A stretch of DNA of 64,000 nucleotides from Linyphia triangularis (GCA_963978545.1 OZ021732.1:61046714-61110713), one strand, 5' to 3'. Counted from the stretch's first letter, positions 36,648 to 48,829 are shown. The notes: generated by a model not told the origin, from the letters alone. Made by a program: numbers and translations.

Positions 36648-37193
36648 AAATGGAAAATTCTCGCATTTTTTAAAAACGAGTGAAATTAGTTTATATTTAT
36701 GAACAATTTCTTTCTGATTCCAAATATTCAAACAAAAGTTTTTAAAAAAATTTGTTATTAAAATATTAAGAAAAGAAATTGCCCCGAATCCCTGTCTGAT
36801 CGCAGTCCGATCAAAACAAATCACTATAGCTGTGACGTCACAAGATCTTTCCATTTCTATGGTTATCGTGAGGTTTCTGCCAAATAGCTGGTGTTATGTT
36901 TGTCATTGGTATTTGGTAGACAATTGCCATATCCCATACCGCTTGGTGCGATTTGCGAGAAACTTGTAAAACTGGTTTCTGCTGCTGCGTTTCAAGCCAA
37001 GTTGTTTCAGGTGTAGTGACTTCAAATTTGATTCGAGCCAAATGTGTTGTTTTCCGGCCAAAATCGAACAAGCAATTTTAGGTTTCAAATTAAAAGAAAC
37101 AAAATGCACAGTGAGCAGAAATATTTGTGTTTATGGCCTTTTTGAAACATTTAAAATCGGATAAAAAAAATAATGCAGGAATTGCCCATTCAG
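36648..37193. mobile_element. TIR element copy B, inverted relative to copy A
   Basis: Plus-strand ends are atggaaaattctcgcatttt and its inverse aatgcaggaattgcccat. The interior is the inverse of 32247-32777 with moderate divergence. The reverse frames (36603-37109) contain translated transposon text such as ETTWLETQQQKPVLQVSRKS, without a recognised transposase domain. Confidence 0.85.
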
Positions 37194-37477
37194 TGACTAT
37201 TTTAAAAATCTCTAAATATTTGATACACATACGAAAAGTTATAATATCTAAGGTTATGTCTTGTTCTATATAGTTATTGTAATATGAATTTCTTTACTAG
37301 GATTCTGAAGATGATTCCTATCATTGATAAAATTGAAACAATTCCTACTTATTTTCCCTCTTTCAACACAATCGCAATATTTTTCTTCTGGTTTGTTTAC
37401 ATTACAAGGAATTTTCTATTAGATTAAAATATATTCACAAGCTTGTATCACATTCTATATGAATGTTTCTCTTTCAG

Positions 37478-37725
37478 CTTATTCAAAGGATACCATAAAG
37501 TTAACTTTATCTGGAAAACCTCGAAAACTTCATAGTTGCTCCTTTTGTCCTTATTCTACTAACATTACTACCAGTCTTAGAAACCATTTGTTTATACACA
37601 CAGGACAGAAACCTTTCATATGTGATGTTTGCGGAAACTGTTTCAATCAAAAAGGCAATCTCAAAAGGCACCAGATTTGTCATTTGAAAGAGTTAAGTTT
37701 TTTATTCATCTATCCATTTTGTTAA
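37478..37725 (+). CDS. C2H2 zinc-finger pair cassette 7 (3'-terminal exon)
   Basis: The acceptor tttctctttcag is followed in phase 1 by AYSKDTIKLTLSGKPRKLHS, finger 1 (CSFCPYSTNITTSL, ends HLFIH), TGQKPFI, finger 2 (CDVCGNCFNQKGNL, ends HQICH) and a hydrophobic tail of about 13 residues. All zinc ligands are present. Contact residues are I, S, N and Q, N, R. An ATG 16 bases before the acceptor AG is in frame but lies in the polypyrimidine region, and I do not consider it a start. The nearest clear poly(A) signal I noted is far downstream, near 39264. Confidence 0.92.
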
Positions 37726-40491
37726 TGTATGTTATCTTTTCTGATAGTGTAATATAGAACTAACCTGGTAACTATTTTATTTATGACATTATGTCAGATG
37801 TGATTTTATTTATTTATTTTTGCTCAAACATTCATATGAGTATATCCAGAAACAGCATTACTACTCTTTTCTCATTACAAGCCGTACCTTTAACACTGAC
37901 TAAGTTACATGAAAATATACATGGTTTATATAGTGGTGTATTAGTTTTGACTATAATACATTTTAAAGTATTGATGTCTGTGTTTCAATCTCTTGTTATT
38001 GTTATCTCCTGGTCAACAAGTAATATTTCTTGCAGTAAAAACAATACTTACCCATGAACACAATTGCTGCTACTGCTACAATGAAGAAACACTTGGTAGC
38101 CGCAATGACTGGTGTTTTTTTGTTGTTGTTTTTTTTACTAGTTATAAATGTGGCTTAAGTATTAAGTATAATGTAGATTCTGATACTCAGTTTTTGTGTT
38201 TAGATGTAAAATAGCTCAAAATTATTTCCTGCTTTGAAGACTTTGTGAATATTCTCTTTTTATTACATCATTGAATGCAAACTCAATGTAATCAAGGGGG
38301 CTTAACTGTTTCTGTAATTAGTTTATAATGGTTTAAAATAGTTTTGAACTTTAGAACTTAAGATGTTTATTTGTGTTTACCACAATTTGGAATTGCTTCT
38401 GTTTTTGTTTGTGAGTTCAACAACCTATACTTGTGCACAATAACGGCTAATCAGGCTGAGACATACTGCTTAACGTGGATTCCGAACCACAACAAACATC
38501 CAAAACTAAACCAGGAATTCGACCCTGGCACCTTAGGCATGCGAAGCCAGAGCCGTAACCACACAGCCATCAGGTGGGCGGAATTGTTTCTGTGTTTCAC
38601 TATTTTTTTACTGTCTGAATAATTTTGTTTGTTCTGAAGTAGAAGTAGATAGTTTACTGCTATTTTTAAAAACACTAGATGGTAATGTAAGTACCTTGCA
38701 TCTTTTTATAAAAAAAAAATTGAAGTGTATTTGAAATTTAGTAGAAAATTGTCCAATCTCTGAAGAACAAGACCTGTGCTTAAGAAATTTTCTATCAAGG
38801 TATTCATAGTTTTAAGAAAGGCTTTACATGCCTAATATCTAGTCATTTAATTGTGTTTCAATTTATTTTTTTATAGCATGTTTTTGTTACCAGTAAGATC
38901 AGCAGTAATTTATAAAAAGATTAAGCAACTCTTAATTTACATCGGACCTTTAAACTATTTCATATTATGTATTTTTTCACCCATTTATTTTTTAAACAAA
39001 ATTAAACATCTTAAAGCGGATGTAATATTTTAGATTTCCAGGATGAAACTAAATTTCAACAAGTTGACCAAATAAGAAAGGTTGACTGATAATTTTCTAT
39101 TTTTTGCTTCTTTCATTTCTAGTTTTAAAAGTATATAACCATTACGACACCCTTGTGATTATCTCAGCATGCAAGTGCAAATTACATAATGATGAGCATA
39201 CTTGTTTTTAATCTTGTAGATCTCTTGGTTTCATTTTAAAAGTCTTGTATTATACTTGATATAAATAAAATGTAAAATACTTCAATTGTGATATATTTTT
39301 TGTGAGTTCATGTATTTAAACTTTAAAGTTATAAGAGTTTAGTTGATATTTTTTGTAATAAAAACCTTTATACTATTTAAGTTTTGTGTCTTAATTTTAT
39401 TAACTGTTTTTTATTATGTTTGAGAATTCCCCAAATCTGATTTTACAGTTTTAACAAAAATGTGCATTGAAATGTGTTAGAAAAAACTGCTAAAAATACA
39501 GTTCCAAAATTTATTTCCCCTTTGATTTTTAAACTTCTTACCTCAATTTTGTGTATAGTTTTTAGTTTTACTTTCTTTGTGCAAACTACATTATATATAT
39601 TTTCTGGATATACCTTGGGACCTGAACTAAATGTATAAGTGCAAAATTAAATAAATATATAAATCTAATCTTAATCATGAATTTACTTATTCCTTTCTAT
39701 TAAATATTAAATTTTTTTCAATGTCGTTGGAAGAGAAAAATAATCTAAAGTATTTTTTTAAATTTTTTTTTTAATAACTGTCAAATTATCACTTTTCAGC
39801 TTTGCATTCTATACACACACTACTTGAAAAGTCAAACTAAATAAATATTATTTCTGTAACTACTTCTTAAAAGCAAAAGACAAATTAACTGGTATAAAAT
39901 CCCATTTGCTGAATCTGTATAAAACGCTTCAAAAGTATTTTGAGTCGTAAAAACATTGTTACTTTTCTGTCTGAAAAATCGGAAGAATATTAATTCTTAC
40001 TTGTTCAATAATTTTACATCAATCAATAGTATTTCCATTTTATAATAATTTCCTGTTAATGGATTTATGCTTCGGATTTTTTAATATTTTTTTTGTAAAA
40101 CATGTGAAACTGTTGCTATTGTGCAATATTGTTTTTATTAACAATTTCGAATAATAGGTGGTATAAGAATAAGTTGGAATATTTTAATTTGTTGTACCTA
40201 TCTTAAATATATTTTTAATTATTGGTGTGTAATAAAATGGAAATGTTGCATGTAAAAAGTCATTTAAAATTAATTCTAAATTTTAACTTCATTGCTAGTT
40301 TAAAATGATACAAAAGAATGCAAACCCTTACTAAAATTTTTGATGTGCTACAAATCATATCAAAACCTTACTAATGAGGGGAAATTACTTAGATTTACTT
40401 TACATCATATTACTTATTGTCATTTTTCAAATATATGTTATATTTTAGAAATTAATACATATTTGTAACTATTTTTTTTTCTTCCTTACAG
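37726..40491. other. Interval between cassettes 7 and 8
   Basis: Apart from the SINE at 38416-38582, the sequence is AT-rich with no recognised exon. The frames at 37791-38214 and 38851-39033 lack domains and are not supported. Confidence 0.5.
38416..38582 (-). mobile_element. tRNA-derived SINE, copy A
   Basis: Reading the minus strand gives ggctgtgtggttacggctct (A-box-like region), then a B-box-like ccagggtcgaattcctgg, then gtggttcggaatccacgtta. It ends gattagccgttattgtgcac. The same order occurs on the plus strand at 47362-47545. Pol III boxes are recognised by eye only. Confidence 0.75.
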
Positions 40492-40736
40492 CTTCATCCA
40501 TTGATTCTCAAATGGTTTCTGGTACATCCTTCAGAATATACAGCTGTCATTTATGTGATTATACAGCACTGTATCCATCTTACTTGCGAAATCACATGTT
40601 GCGACATACAGGAAACAAGACTTTTATTTGCAATGTTTGCTCAAAGGGTTTTGCACGGAAACATGATCTCAACAGACACACTATGATACATTCTAAACAT
40701 AAAAATATTTTTTCATGCATTGATAAAAGGCAATAA
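40492..40736 (+). CDS. C2H2 zinc-finger pair cassette 8 (3'-terminal exon)
   Basis: After a strong tract (tttttttttcttccttacag) the phase-1 exon reads ASSIDSQMVSGTSFRIYS, finger 1 (CHLCDYTALYPSYL, ends HMLRH), TGNKTFI as linker, finger 2 (CNVCSKGFARKHDL, ends HTMIH) and a tail of about 15 residues. All zinc ligands are present. Contact residues are Y, Y, N and R, D, R. Its second finger differs from the QSR/QNR type of cassettes 2-7 and matches cassette 9, so it marks a change of subfamily along the array. AATAAA lies near 41236. Confidence 0.92.
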
Positions 40737-43700
40737 CTTCATCAGAAATAGAATAGCTTGCACTTTTTAAAGAATTGTGTTGTCAAAATATTTGCAGCAA
40801 TGATGTTTATGGTATCTAGTTACTTTTAAAAACTTTGTATTTAAATTGAATACTATTTAGATTGTTACAGAAGGTGATATTTATCCAGCAATGCAAAATA
40901 ATCTACTACAATTCAATTACTCAATTAAATTTTCATAAATTTATAAGACTATATTGGTGGCTTGGTTAGTTTTATGTTTTGACCATTAATATTTATAATA
41001 ATGATTACAAAAACTTACCTTTGCTGAAAGGCAATTTTAATAAAAATCAATTAACACAATTTCAATTTGAAAAAATAACTAAACCTACATTGATTGATAA
41101 AATCATTTTATGTTTGTTTCATTGTTTTTATCATTATTGTTCTTGCTATGTGGTGGATTTAGAAATAAGCTTTTTTCTTATAAAATGGATAGTTCTTTAT
41201 ACCAATTAGATGATTAATCCCTTATTTTCAGAGCTTAATAAAAACTTCTCCATTGACCTATTTTAGTATGCAAGTTCTTTAACTGTTCACTATAGTAAAT
41301 GCAATGTTAAACCAATACCAATTATAATTTATTTCTGAGATTTATATTTACTATTTATATATATTTAATTTTAGATTATTTTAGAAACTAGAAGTCATCT
41401 AGTTTATTTTACTTTGTTTACTAAATATTTAGGATGTTTATTGTAGACTTGTAAAAAAATTTGTACATTTGTTCAGATTAGTTTCTGTGAATGTAAAATA
41501 ATATAGTATTTATAAATCCGTTTAGTATGCCGTACATCAAGGTCAGATATAGGAGAGTTATAAAATGATATTGATTTTTTTCTGTTCATATAAAACACTT
41601 CGATTCGAAAAATGCAGGATTTAGTTAGACAACTAAAATAAAACTTTGCAGGCAGCTAAATCTTATCCTAACATAAGCAAATTAGAAGATCGTTTACATT
41701 TCGTCTTAATTTAAAAAAAAAAATTCAAGTACAAAAAAAATCTTTAATAACATTATGTTTGGTACTTCTTGAAAGCAACAATTTAAAGAATTTGAAAACT
41801 ATATATCATGCATGGATAGCTATAAATTCTTTCAAGAGAAAAAATTACCAAGTTATCTGACAGAAAATATTAGTCTGCCCTCTAAAGGAAAAATAGTTTA
41901 CCCGAGAGAAATTTTAAAAATATAAAATTAGATGACTCTTAATAGTTTCAAGGAAATTTATTTGGGTTCATTAAAATTTTTAAATTCATAGAAAGGTAAA
42001 TGTTGAATGTTCTACAATATTTATAATTACTTATTTAAGTTTTCAAATATAAAAAGTATATAAATAATTAATCATTTACATCAAAGAAATAATTTGTCCG
42101 ATGTTGAATATAAAAATAAATTTGTTTCAAATACTATTCTTAAAAAAAAATTCACGTAATGTCCCAGGTCAGAAAAAAAAATAACATTCTTACTGAAATT
42201 TCTTCCTGCATTGACCGTGTAGGTAAATTAATTTTTTTTACGTATGAAATATATATTAATGTAGCATCTACTTTAAAATAGTGTATGTTAACTAAGTAAT
42301 TAGTTTGATGTATTGTAAGTCCTTAGTATTATTTGTTTCTGAGCACTGTTATATTTAATAACTCTTATCATCTACTCTCTGGAGCTATGATAAGTAATTG
42401 ATAAGCCCCTATGGATAGTATTACCATAGTTATAGAATGAAAATAGAAACTAATCAAAAGGTTTGACTAAGAAATTATATTCTTTTACAGTGATTTTTTT
42501 TCCAAAAATTTAGTTTTTTTCCCAAAAATTTAGTTTTTTTTATAAAATACAAACATGAAATGATGGAAGATAAAAAAATAAAATATTCAGAATTGAAATT
42601 TGTACAAATATTATAAAGGTCTTATAAATATGATATTTACACATTACTTTTTGTTCTGTATATTTTTATAGGTATGTTGATCTAGAATCGTAAAAAAGAG
42701 TATACACTACTAAATTTTTGTAAAAATTTTAATGGTTTGTGAATATGTAACTTTTGAGCTTTTACAGCTTAATAAAGAAAATTTTCAGCGTTTCCTAAGA
42801 ATGTGTTGAAAGTTTTTGGGAGTAAGCTATTAGCAAATTAAAAAGATTCTACAGTTCAATAAAATATTTTACTTTCATACATTCGATCAAATTGTTTAGA
42901 ACCTCGTCATTGCAAATTCCATATTTTCATCAAATTGTTTAGAACCTCGTCATTGCAAATTCCATATTTTCATCAAATTGTTTAGAATAATAGAAAAAAC
43001 ATTGTCTATGCAAATTTCATATTTTCATCAAATATTTAAAAACTATATTTCTCAAGCTATATTCTGATTTTTAAATTTACATTGCATTATAACTACTTAA
43101 AAATCTATAGCATTCATTGAAAAGTTTATTAGTCCTAGTTTAAGTGTGAAATAATTCAATTTCACTTTTCTAGTAAGAGGTGAAATCAAGAAAAATAACA
43201 CAATACCTACCTAATATTGAAAAGAATTTCATGACTTTTTTTGCCCTTATGCTAATTGAATTAAGTTTAAGTGAATATTTTCTTAAAAGTTGAGTTGCAA
43301 ATTCGCATTACATATTTTTCTATTTTATGCCTGGTTCAAGTTTAAAAATAAAAATTAATGGCATATTTTTTTTCACATCATCTAGTATGGATATTTGTTT
43401 TTAAATTTCTGTGTGTTTACTAATTAATTATTCTAAAACAAATAAATTTTGAATTTGTAGTTAACTTTTGTTAGGATGTAATTTAAAATAGACCAATTAC
43501 TCTTGTTTCTTGATAATTTTTTTAACACCAAAGTGTTTCTTTGTCAAGGAAAAAGAATTGTACAGCAGTGATTTTGTAGGTAACCTTTGTTATAATTTGA
43601 TTCTAATGTTAAAAAAATGTGTCCTTACTATACCTTATTATATTAAAAATAAATTTAAAAAAGCAATGCTAAAAAAAATTGTTGCATCTTTAAATTTGTA

Positions 43701-43900
43701 GTTAACTTTTGTTATAATGTAATTTGGAATATTTTAATAGTTTGTCCTGATTATTAATATTATTATTATTATTATTTTTTTTTTAGTTCTATTTTATATT
43801 TTTTTATTATTTAAAAAATAATTTCAAACAGTTGTGAAGGCTATGCATTTATTCTTTGATATTGTGTCAATATTGATAAATGCACTGTTTTTCTTTTCAG
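40737..43900. other. Interval between cassettes 8 and 9
   Basis: AT-rich, with a 43-bp tandem repeat at 42885-43031 and a duplicated ccaaaaatttagtttttt near 42500. No gene was recognised. The frame at 43510-43701 has no domain. Confidence 0.5.
42885..43031. repeat. Tandem repeat, 43-bp unit, two full and further partial copies
   Basis: The unit atcaaattgtttagaacctc followed by gtcattgcaaattccatatttt occurs twice exactly. A third, diverged copy has an insertion (aataatagaaaaaacattg), and a start of a fourth follows. Confidence 0.88.
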
Positions 43901-44115
43901 CTTTTCAAAATAAAAACAGAAATTGCAAGACATGCTCAAGCAAATTATACGAATGTTCCTACTGTGCATACTCAACCTATAGACAAAGTCATTTTAAAAG
44001 GCATATGCTTGTTCATACAGGAGAAAAGCCTCATCAGTGTACCGTTTGCTCAAGACATTTTGCCCGAAAACATGATCTTAAAAGACATACTGTGACTCAT
44101 TTTAAAGTCACATAA
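43901..44115 (+). CDS. C2H2 zinc-finger pair cassette 9 (3'-terminal exon)
   Basis: The acceptor tttttcttttcag opens a phase-1 exon: AFQNKNRNCKTCSSKLYE, finger 1 (CSYCAYSTYRQSHF, ends HMLVH), TGEKPHQ, finger 2 (CTVCSRHFARKHDL, ends HTVTH), FKVT-stop. All zinc ligands are present. Contact residues are R, H, R and R, D, R. Its linker (QNKNRNCKT) is shared with cassette 10 and not with cassettes 1-7. AATAAA sites follow near 44264 and 44740. The frame at 44145-44414 just downstream is likely 3' UTR. Confidence 0.93.
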
Positions 44116-45132
44116 CTAGTGACACTAAAATACAATCCAATGTCATGGAACTTGTGCCAAAAAGCCATTGCATTTTTACCATCCAGTCTGGAAAAGTTTC
44201 CATGCTTGTAGAAGAAAAATCCTTGTATCAATGCTGCAAAGAATTTATGATCTTTACCCAATTTAATAAAGTGAATTCTTATAAATTTGAAAATAACTTA
44301 ATATTTTCCAACTGTACCAAAGTGATAAGAATTATTGCTTACAATGTAATAGCATACCTACTCCCTTATAAATTAAGGAGAGGCCTGTCAATGGGAGATA
44401 ATGGGATCATATAATCACCGTATTATTATTTAACAAAACTTGCATTGGATTCATTCTATATTTGAAAGATTGAAAAGCTGTTAAATTGTTTGAAGCAAGA
44501 TGTTCATATTTTAGAAAAATGAATCAAGATGTCAAACTGTTGTCTGACAGTTCTAGTACTTTTAATTGTTTTTGTATAAAATTATTCAATACATGCTTGT
44601 TTCCTTTTTATGTGCCACAATATCAGACATTTATTTGAATAACATTGGTTTTTGTGCCTGAAAAAATAAGAAATTACTTTGATTTTGATATTTATGTTTA
44701 TTCAAATCAAATTATTTGAAGCTGTATATAAGTTGAGTTTCTTAATAAATAGCTTGTATCATTATGCCAGGTTTACTTCATCAGTTGCTAGAAAAAGTGA
44801 ACGATAATCAAAATACTATGCATATTATATTGTTACTTTTAAGATTGATTTTGCTTTATATCGGCAAACAATTATCTTTATGATGATTTTTATGGGTTTT
44901 TTTTGTTATTTTTAGTATTTTCCTATTCAGTATTTTTAATAATTTTCTAAGTGTTTTTTTTTTTTTTTTACTTCATATCTATGAGTTTAAACTAATTTTG
45001 TTGAAAATATATCATTTAACTATAACAGAATCGTTGCAAGAACATTTTATAAATTTTTGTGATACAAAACACATTCAATATATTTATGGAAAATAATTTA
45101 ACAACTATGGATTTTAAAGAATGGTTCATCCG

Positions 45133-45232
45133 ATTTTTTTATTTCAAAAATATTGTAATTTCCAAAACAAATATCTTTTTTTATTTCAAAAATATTGTAA
45201 TTTCCAAAACAAATATCTTTTTTTATTTCAAG
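45133..45232. repeat. Tandem repeat, about 42-bp unit, two copies
   Basis: Two exact copies of a T-rich unit containing atattgtaatttccaaaac lie head to tail, with the start of a third. Confidence 0.9.
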
Positions 45233-45416
45233 GTAAAAATATTTTTTTTTTTGTATTTTTATTTCAATTGCTTATTGAAAACTTATGTAATATTATTTTA
45301 AAGTGCCATTTTTGTTAAGAGTATTTTTAAAGATTTTCTGATAAATTTTTATTACTTTTTATATAAAATATTTAAAAACATATTCTTCTAATTAATAAGT
45401 TTGAACCATATATACA

Positions 45417-45491
45417 TATAAAAGACTGCATAAGGAACAGACTTCTTATATATATATGTGTGTAATTTTTTTCCTTGTGCAGTCTTTTATA
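45417..45491. repeat. Inverted repeat, arms 21 bp
   Basis: The left arm tataaaagactgcataagga and the right arm tccttgtgcagtcttttata are inverse complements with one mismatch, with about 33 bases between. Confidence 0.85.
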
Positions 45492-46772
45492 TCTTATATT
45501 AAAGTTTATTATTTACCTTTTTAATTTTTGCTTACCTCTAAAATATATTATAACTATAATGTTTAGTTTTATAAACAATAAAAATACATAATGTGATTTT
45601 TTTTTTTTTTTTTTTTTTTTTGCATTTGCATTTGTGAATATAGAGAACTTTTATAAAAATAATTTTTTGCTAATGGCTGACACTAACTTTTAGTTACGAT
45701 AATTTAAGTGGATTATAGTCTTTGAAATTTTAGCCTTGGGGATTGAGCGTAGTCCTACAAAACTGATAAAAATATGCAATGTAGAGAGGATTCAATTTTT
45801 TAAAACTGGAAAATAAATTTAATGCTGCTAATTGAGTGAAGGAAAGATAATATAAATTATCTATATTCCACTTTAATGTAAAAGTGAAACTAGACTGATT
45901 TAAAATCCAAGTAAATCAACTTCTCTTGTAGTATTTATTCTGTGTGCCTTAGTAGCTTTAACAGTATTTGATATGTCTGAGGGTTTTGTATAAAATTGGT
46001 GGCCTGTAAAGTGCTGTTTCTCCAGCAGATTATTAAAAGCATTATCTTAATTTTTTATTGTTCCAGTATTATTTTCTAATTTCATTCCTAACAAGAGCAG
46101 TATTAGTAGAAGTGCCCTTAGTATATTTTCAATTCTTATTTTATTAACTTAAATTGAATATGGAAACTTGTTTCATTAGCTTTATTTAAAAAAAAAATTA
46201 AATTTATATAAAATAATTTGTTTTTTTTAAAATAAATTTCATATTTTCATTTTAGTCTGTTTCATTAAGTTATATTAAATAAAAAGTAAAAGTAGATGGA
46301 ATTAATCCAGGTTTTAATTTTGGATAGTTCATTTGTATAAATCAAGTATTTTTCTAACTTTGCTAAAAATTACTTTTTAATGTACAATTTCTTGTTTAGA
46401 TCAAGATGGATTAAGACAAAATATTTAGACCCCGATTTCAAAAATATAGTTTATGAGATACTGGTGTATGCGGCTGAGCTGAACCAAGTGCATGTACTAA
46501 ATATGTTAAATCAAACCAATAATAAAATTAAAAAATATATATATATTTTTTCCTCATAGTTTAACTCATTCAGTTGATAAGTTAGTGACATCCAAGTTAT
46601 TGGACATTATATTGACATCCATTATATTAACATTGACTATTTAATATTGACTGACTGAAACATGCTGGGTTACATGGGAACTGTTGTATATAATTTATGC
46701 ATACATCTATTTATAAATACTTTTAAATGTTTGTATTGTAAACCACTAATTTAAAATTATTTTTTATTTTAG

Positions 46773-46987
46773 CCAACCAAAATAAAAAGAATAAAAATTG
46801 TAAGACAGCTTCAAAAACACTGCACCGATGTCCTGATTGTACATATACGAGCTACAAATCAAGTCACTTTCGAAGGCACTTGCTTATACATACTGGTGAA
46901 AAGCCTTATGAATGCCCCCACTGTGACAAATGTTTCAGAGAAAATTCCAGTCGTAAAAAACACCTTAGAGTCCATATTAAAAATTGA
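46773..46987 (+). CDS. C2H2 zinc-finger pair cassette 10 (3'-terminal exon)
   Basis: The acceptor ttttttattttag is followed in phase 1 by ANQNKKNKNCKTASKTLHR, finger 1 (CPDCTYTSYKSSHF, ends HLLIH), TGEKPYE, finger 2 (CPHCDKCFRENSSR, ends HLRVH), IKN-stop. It has no methionine and is easily missed. All zinc ligands are present. Contact residues are K, H, R and E, S, K. Its linker and finger 1 are closest to cassette 9, which suggests local duplication. AATAAA occurs near 48196. Confidence 0.93.
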
Positions 46988-48829
46988 ATTATTAATTGAC
47001 AAATTCAGTGTTAATGTGAAGTACATATTGATCTGTGAATAATTCTAAATGTTTGTAAATTTAATGTTACCATGTATAACATTTTTAAAAAATACTATTT
47101 TATGAAGTTTTTTTCATATTAAATGTACTGTTTTTTATCTATATTAATTGATTAACTTAAGAACTTACATAAGCTTAAATATATGTATCCTCAAATTTCA
47201 ATTTATATGTTGAAGAATTTTTATCACCAAGGAGATCTATTAGTATTGCTTGACTCATACCAACTAATTTATGTCCAGATATCAAAAAATGTATTAGATA
47301 CCGACAAATGATTATTCTGTTCTTTCTTCATACAAAGATATGGCCGATATATGATTTTAAATCATCTTGGCTGTTCACCTTACGAATGTGTGTTTAGTGC
47401 TATCTCCTTGCATGCCGAAGGTTGCGAGTTTCGAATCCTGTGGTTAGGCTTGGATATATGCTGTGGTTCGGAATCCACGTTAAGCTGTTGGTCCAGGCCT
47501 GATTAGCTGTTATTGTGCACAAAAATTGGTCGTTGACTGTACAAACCAATCAAACCGTCTTAATCGCCATTTTGAATTAAGTTTGTTCATGTAGGATAAA
47601 GTGGCACCCTGCAGATTTTCTTTCTCTAAGTCTTGAAGAATCAGAAATCACTAAATATTATTGGGTGGATCTTACTTTTAGGTTTTTTTATCTGCTATAT
47701 CATACTATATTAGATGAAGCAGCTGACATATGATTGCAACTGACATTTAAAAGATTTTCATTATTGAATGTTTACTACTACTGTGACTGTTAAGGTTCAA
47801 CAAATTCACTAATTTTTTTTATCTCCATATGATAGAAAATTGCACTCTCTTTATATATGAACGTTTTAAATATTTTATTTGTCATTTAAAGTACTTATTT
47901 AAATATACGAATTATGTCATGAATAAAAGACTCGTTTTTACATGTATTTGCCTGATTTTTTTACTTATTACCATTTCTAGTACAATTTTTTTTTTAAATT
48001 TTTTTTTTTTTTTTTTTCCCCATCCAAAGATGTTTTTAGTATGTGATTTGAGCCAATTACATTCCAAACAATAATACTGCTACAAGTATTCTTAAGTGTT
48101 TACTTGGAATCTCTGATACTTTAACTGTTGATCTAATAATTTAAATGTTTTGTGAATTCAAAACCTTTGGCTTCTAAGTAAACTAATTCATGTTTCAATA
48201 AAGCAGAAGATAAATTCACTGGCAGAAGTTCTGAACATTGGTATATTTGTGGGAATTTCAAAATAAGATTTATTGAGATCTTGTGTTAAAAAGGCTGCAA
48301 TCCAGTTTAAAAATTTGTATCTAAATTAACAATATTTTATTTTCCTTAACTGTCTAGTAATGTTGTAAGTAGCCATGGTAACCTTATTTGTCAGATAAAT
48401 ATTACCAGGTTAAGGATAATGATGGAATATTTTTATAATGTTTGATTATAATTTTTGATGATATATTTTTATAATAGATGTGGCTTATTTTGAGCTTTCA
48501 CTTTTTATCATTTGAGGATATTTAAATCCAAGGTTGAATTCTTAAGCAGACACATTGTAACAGAATGAATTTCCTTTTTATTAATTTGGCTGTATTTTTT
48601 TCATATGGGCTTTTTATAATATCTCCAAATCAACTTTTATTCACATATTTAGGATATTATGTACCTATTGCTGATGTATGTTCTTATCTATTTTCAATCT
48701 GATTTCTGTGGTGAAATGAAAATTAGTAAAGTTAGATTTTCACCAAATTCTGTACTGTATTTAAACAGTTTTTTTTCACCTAAAATTAATGTAATATCGT
48801 AAGTGTACATACAAACTTTTATTTTTCAG
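46988..48829. other. 3' UTR of cassette 10 and following interval
   Basis: It contains the plus-strand SINE at 47362-47545 and a poly-T run near 47985-48018. No exon was recognised. The frame at 47829-48074 is low-complexity hydrophobic sequence. Confidence 0.5.
47362..47545 (+). mobile_element. tRNA-derived SINE, copy B
   Basis: The plus strand has ggttgcgagtttcgaatcct (B-box-like), gtggttcggaatccacgtta and gattagctgttattgtgcac, in the same order as the minus-strand copy at 38416-38582. The A-box half is more diverged. Confidence 0.75.

Larger units (their letters stand above)
44116..46772. other. 3' UTR of cassette 9 and intron
   Basis: It includes a 42-bp unit repeated twice at about 45133-45232 (atttcaaaaatattgtaatt then tccaaaacaaatatc), an inverted repeat at 45417-45491 and a 24-base poly-T run near 45600. 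No gene was recognised. Confidence 0.5.

Noticed and set aside
38371..38675. Overlapping frames on both strands
   Set aside because: They are translations of the SINE at 38416-38582.
43834..43900. Open frame before cassette 9 with an ATG
   Set aside because: The ATG and hydrophobic stretch lie in the polypyrimidine and intron region upstream of a strong acceptor; the same holds for frames before cassettes 1, 2, 3, 5 and 7.
44145..44414. 89-codon frame directly after cassette 9
   Set aside because: AT-driven frame without domain; it lies where the 3' UTR of cassette 9 should be and contains AATAAA.
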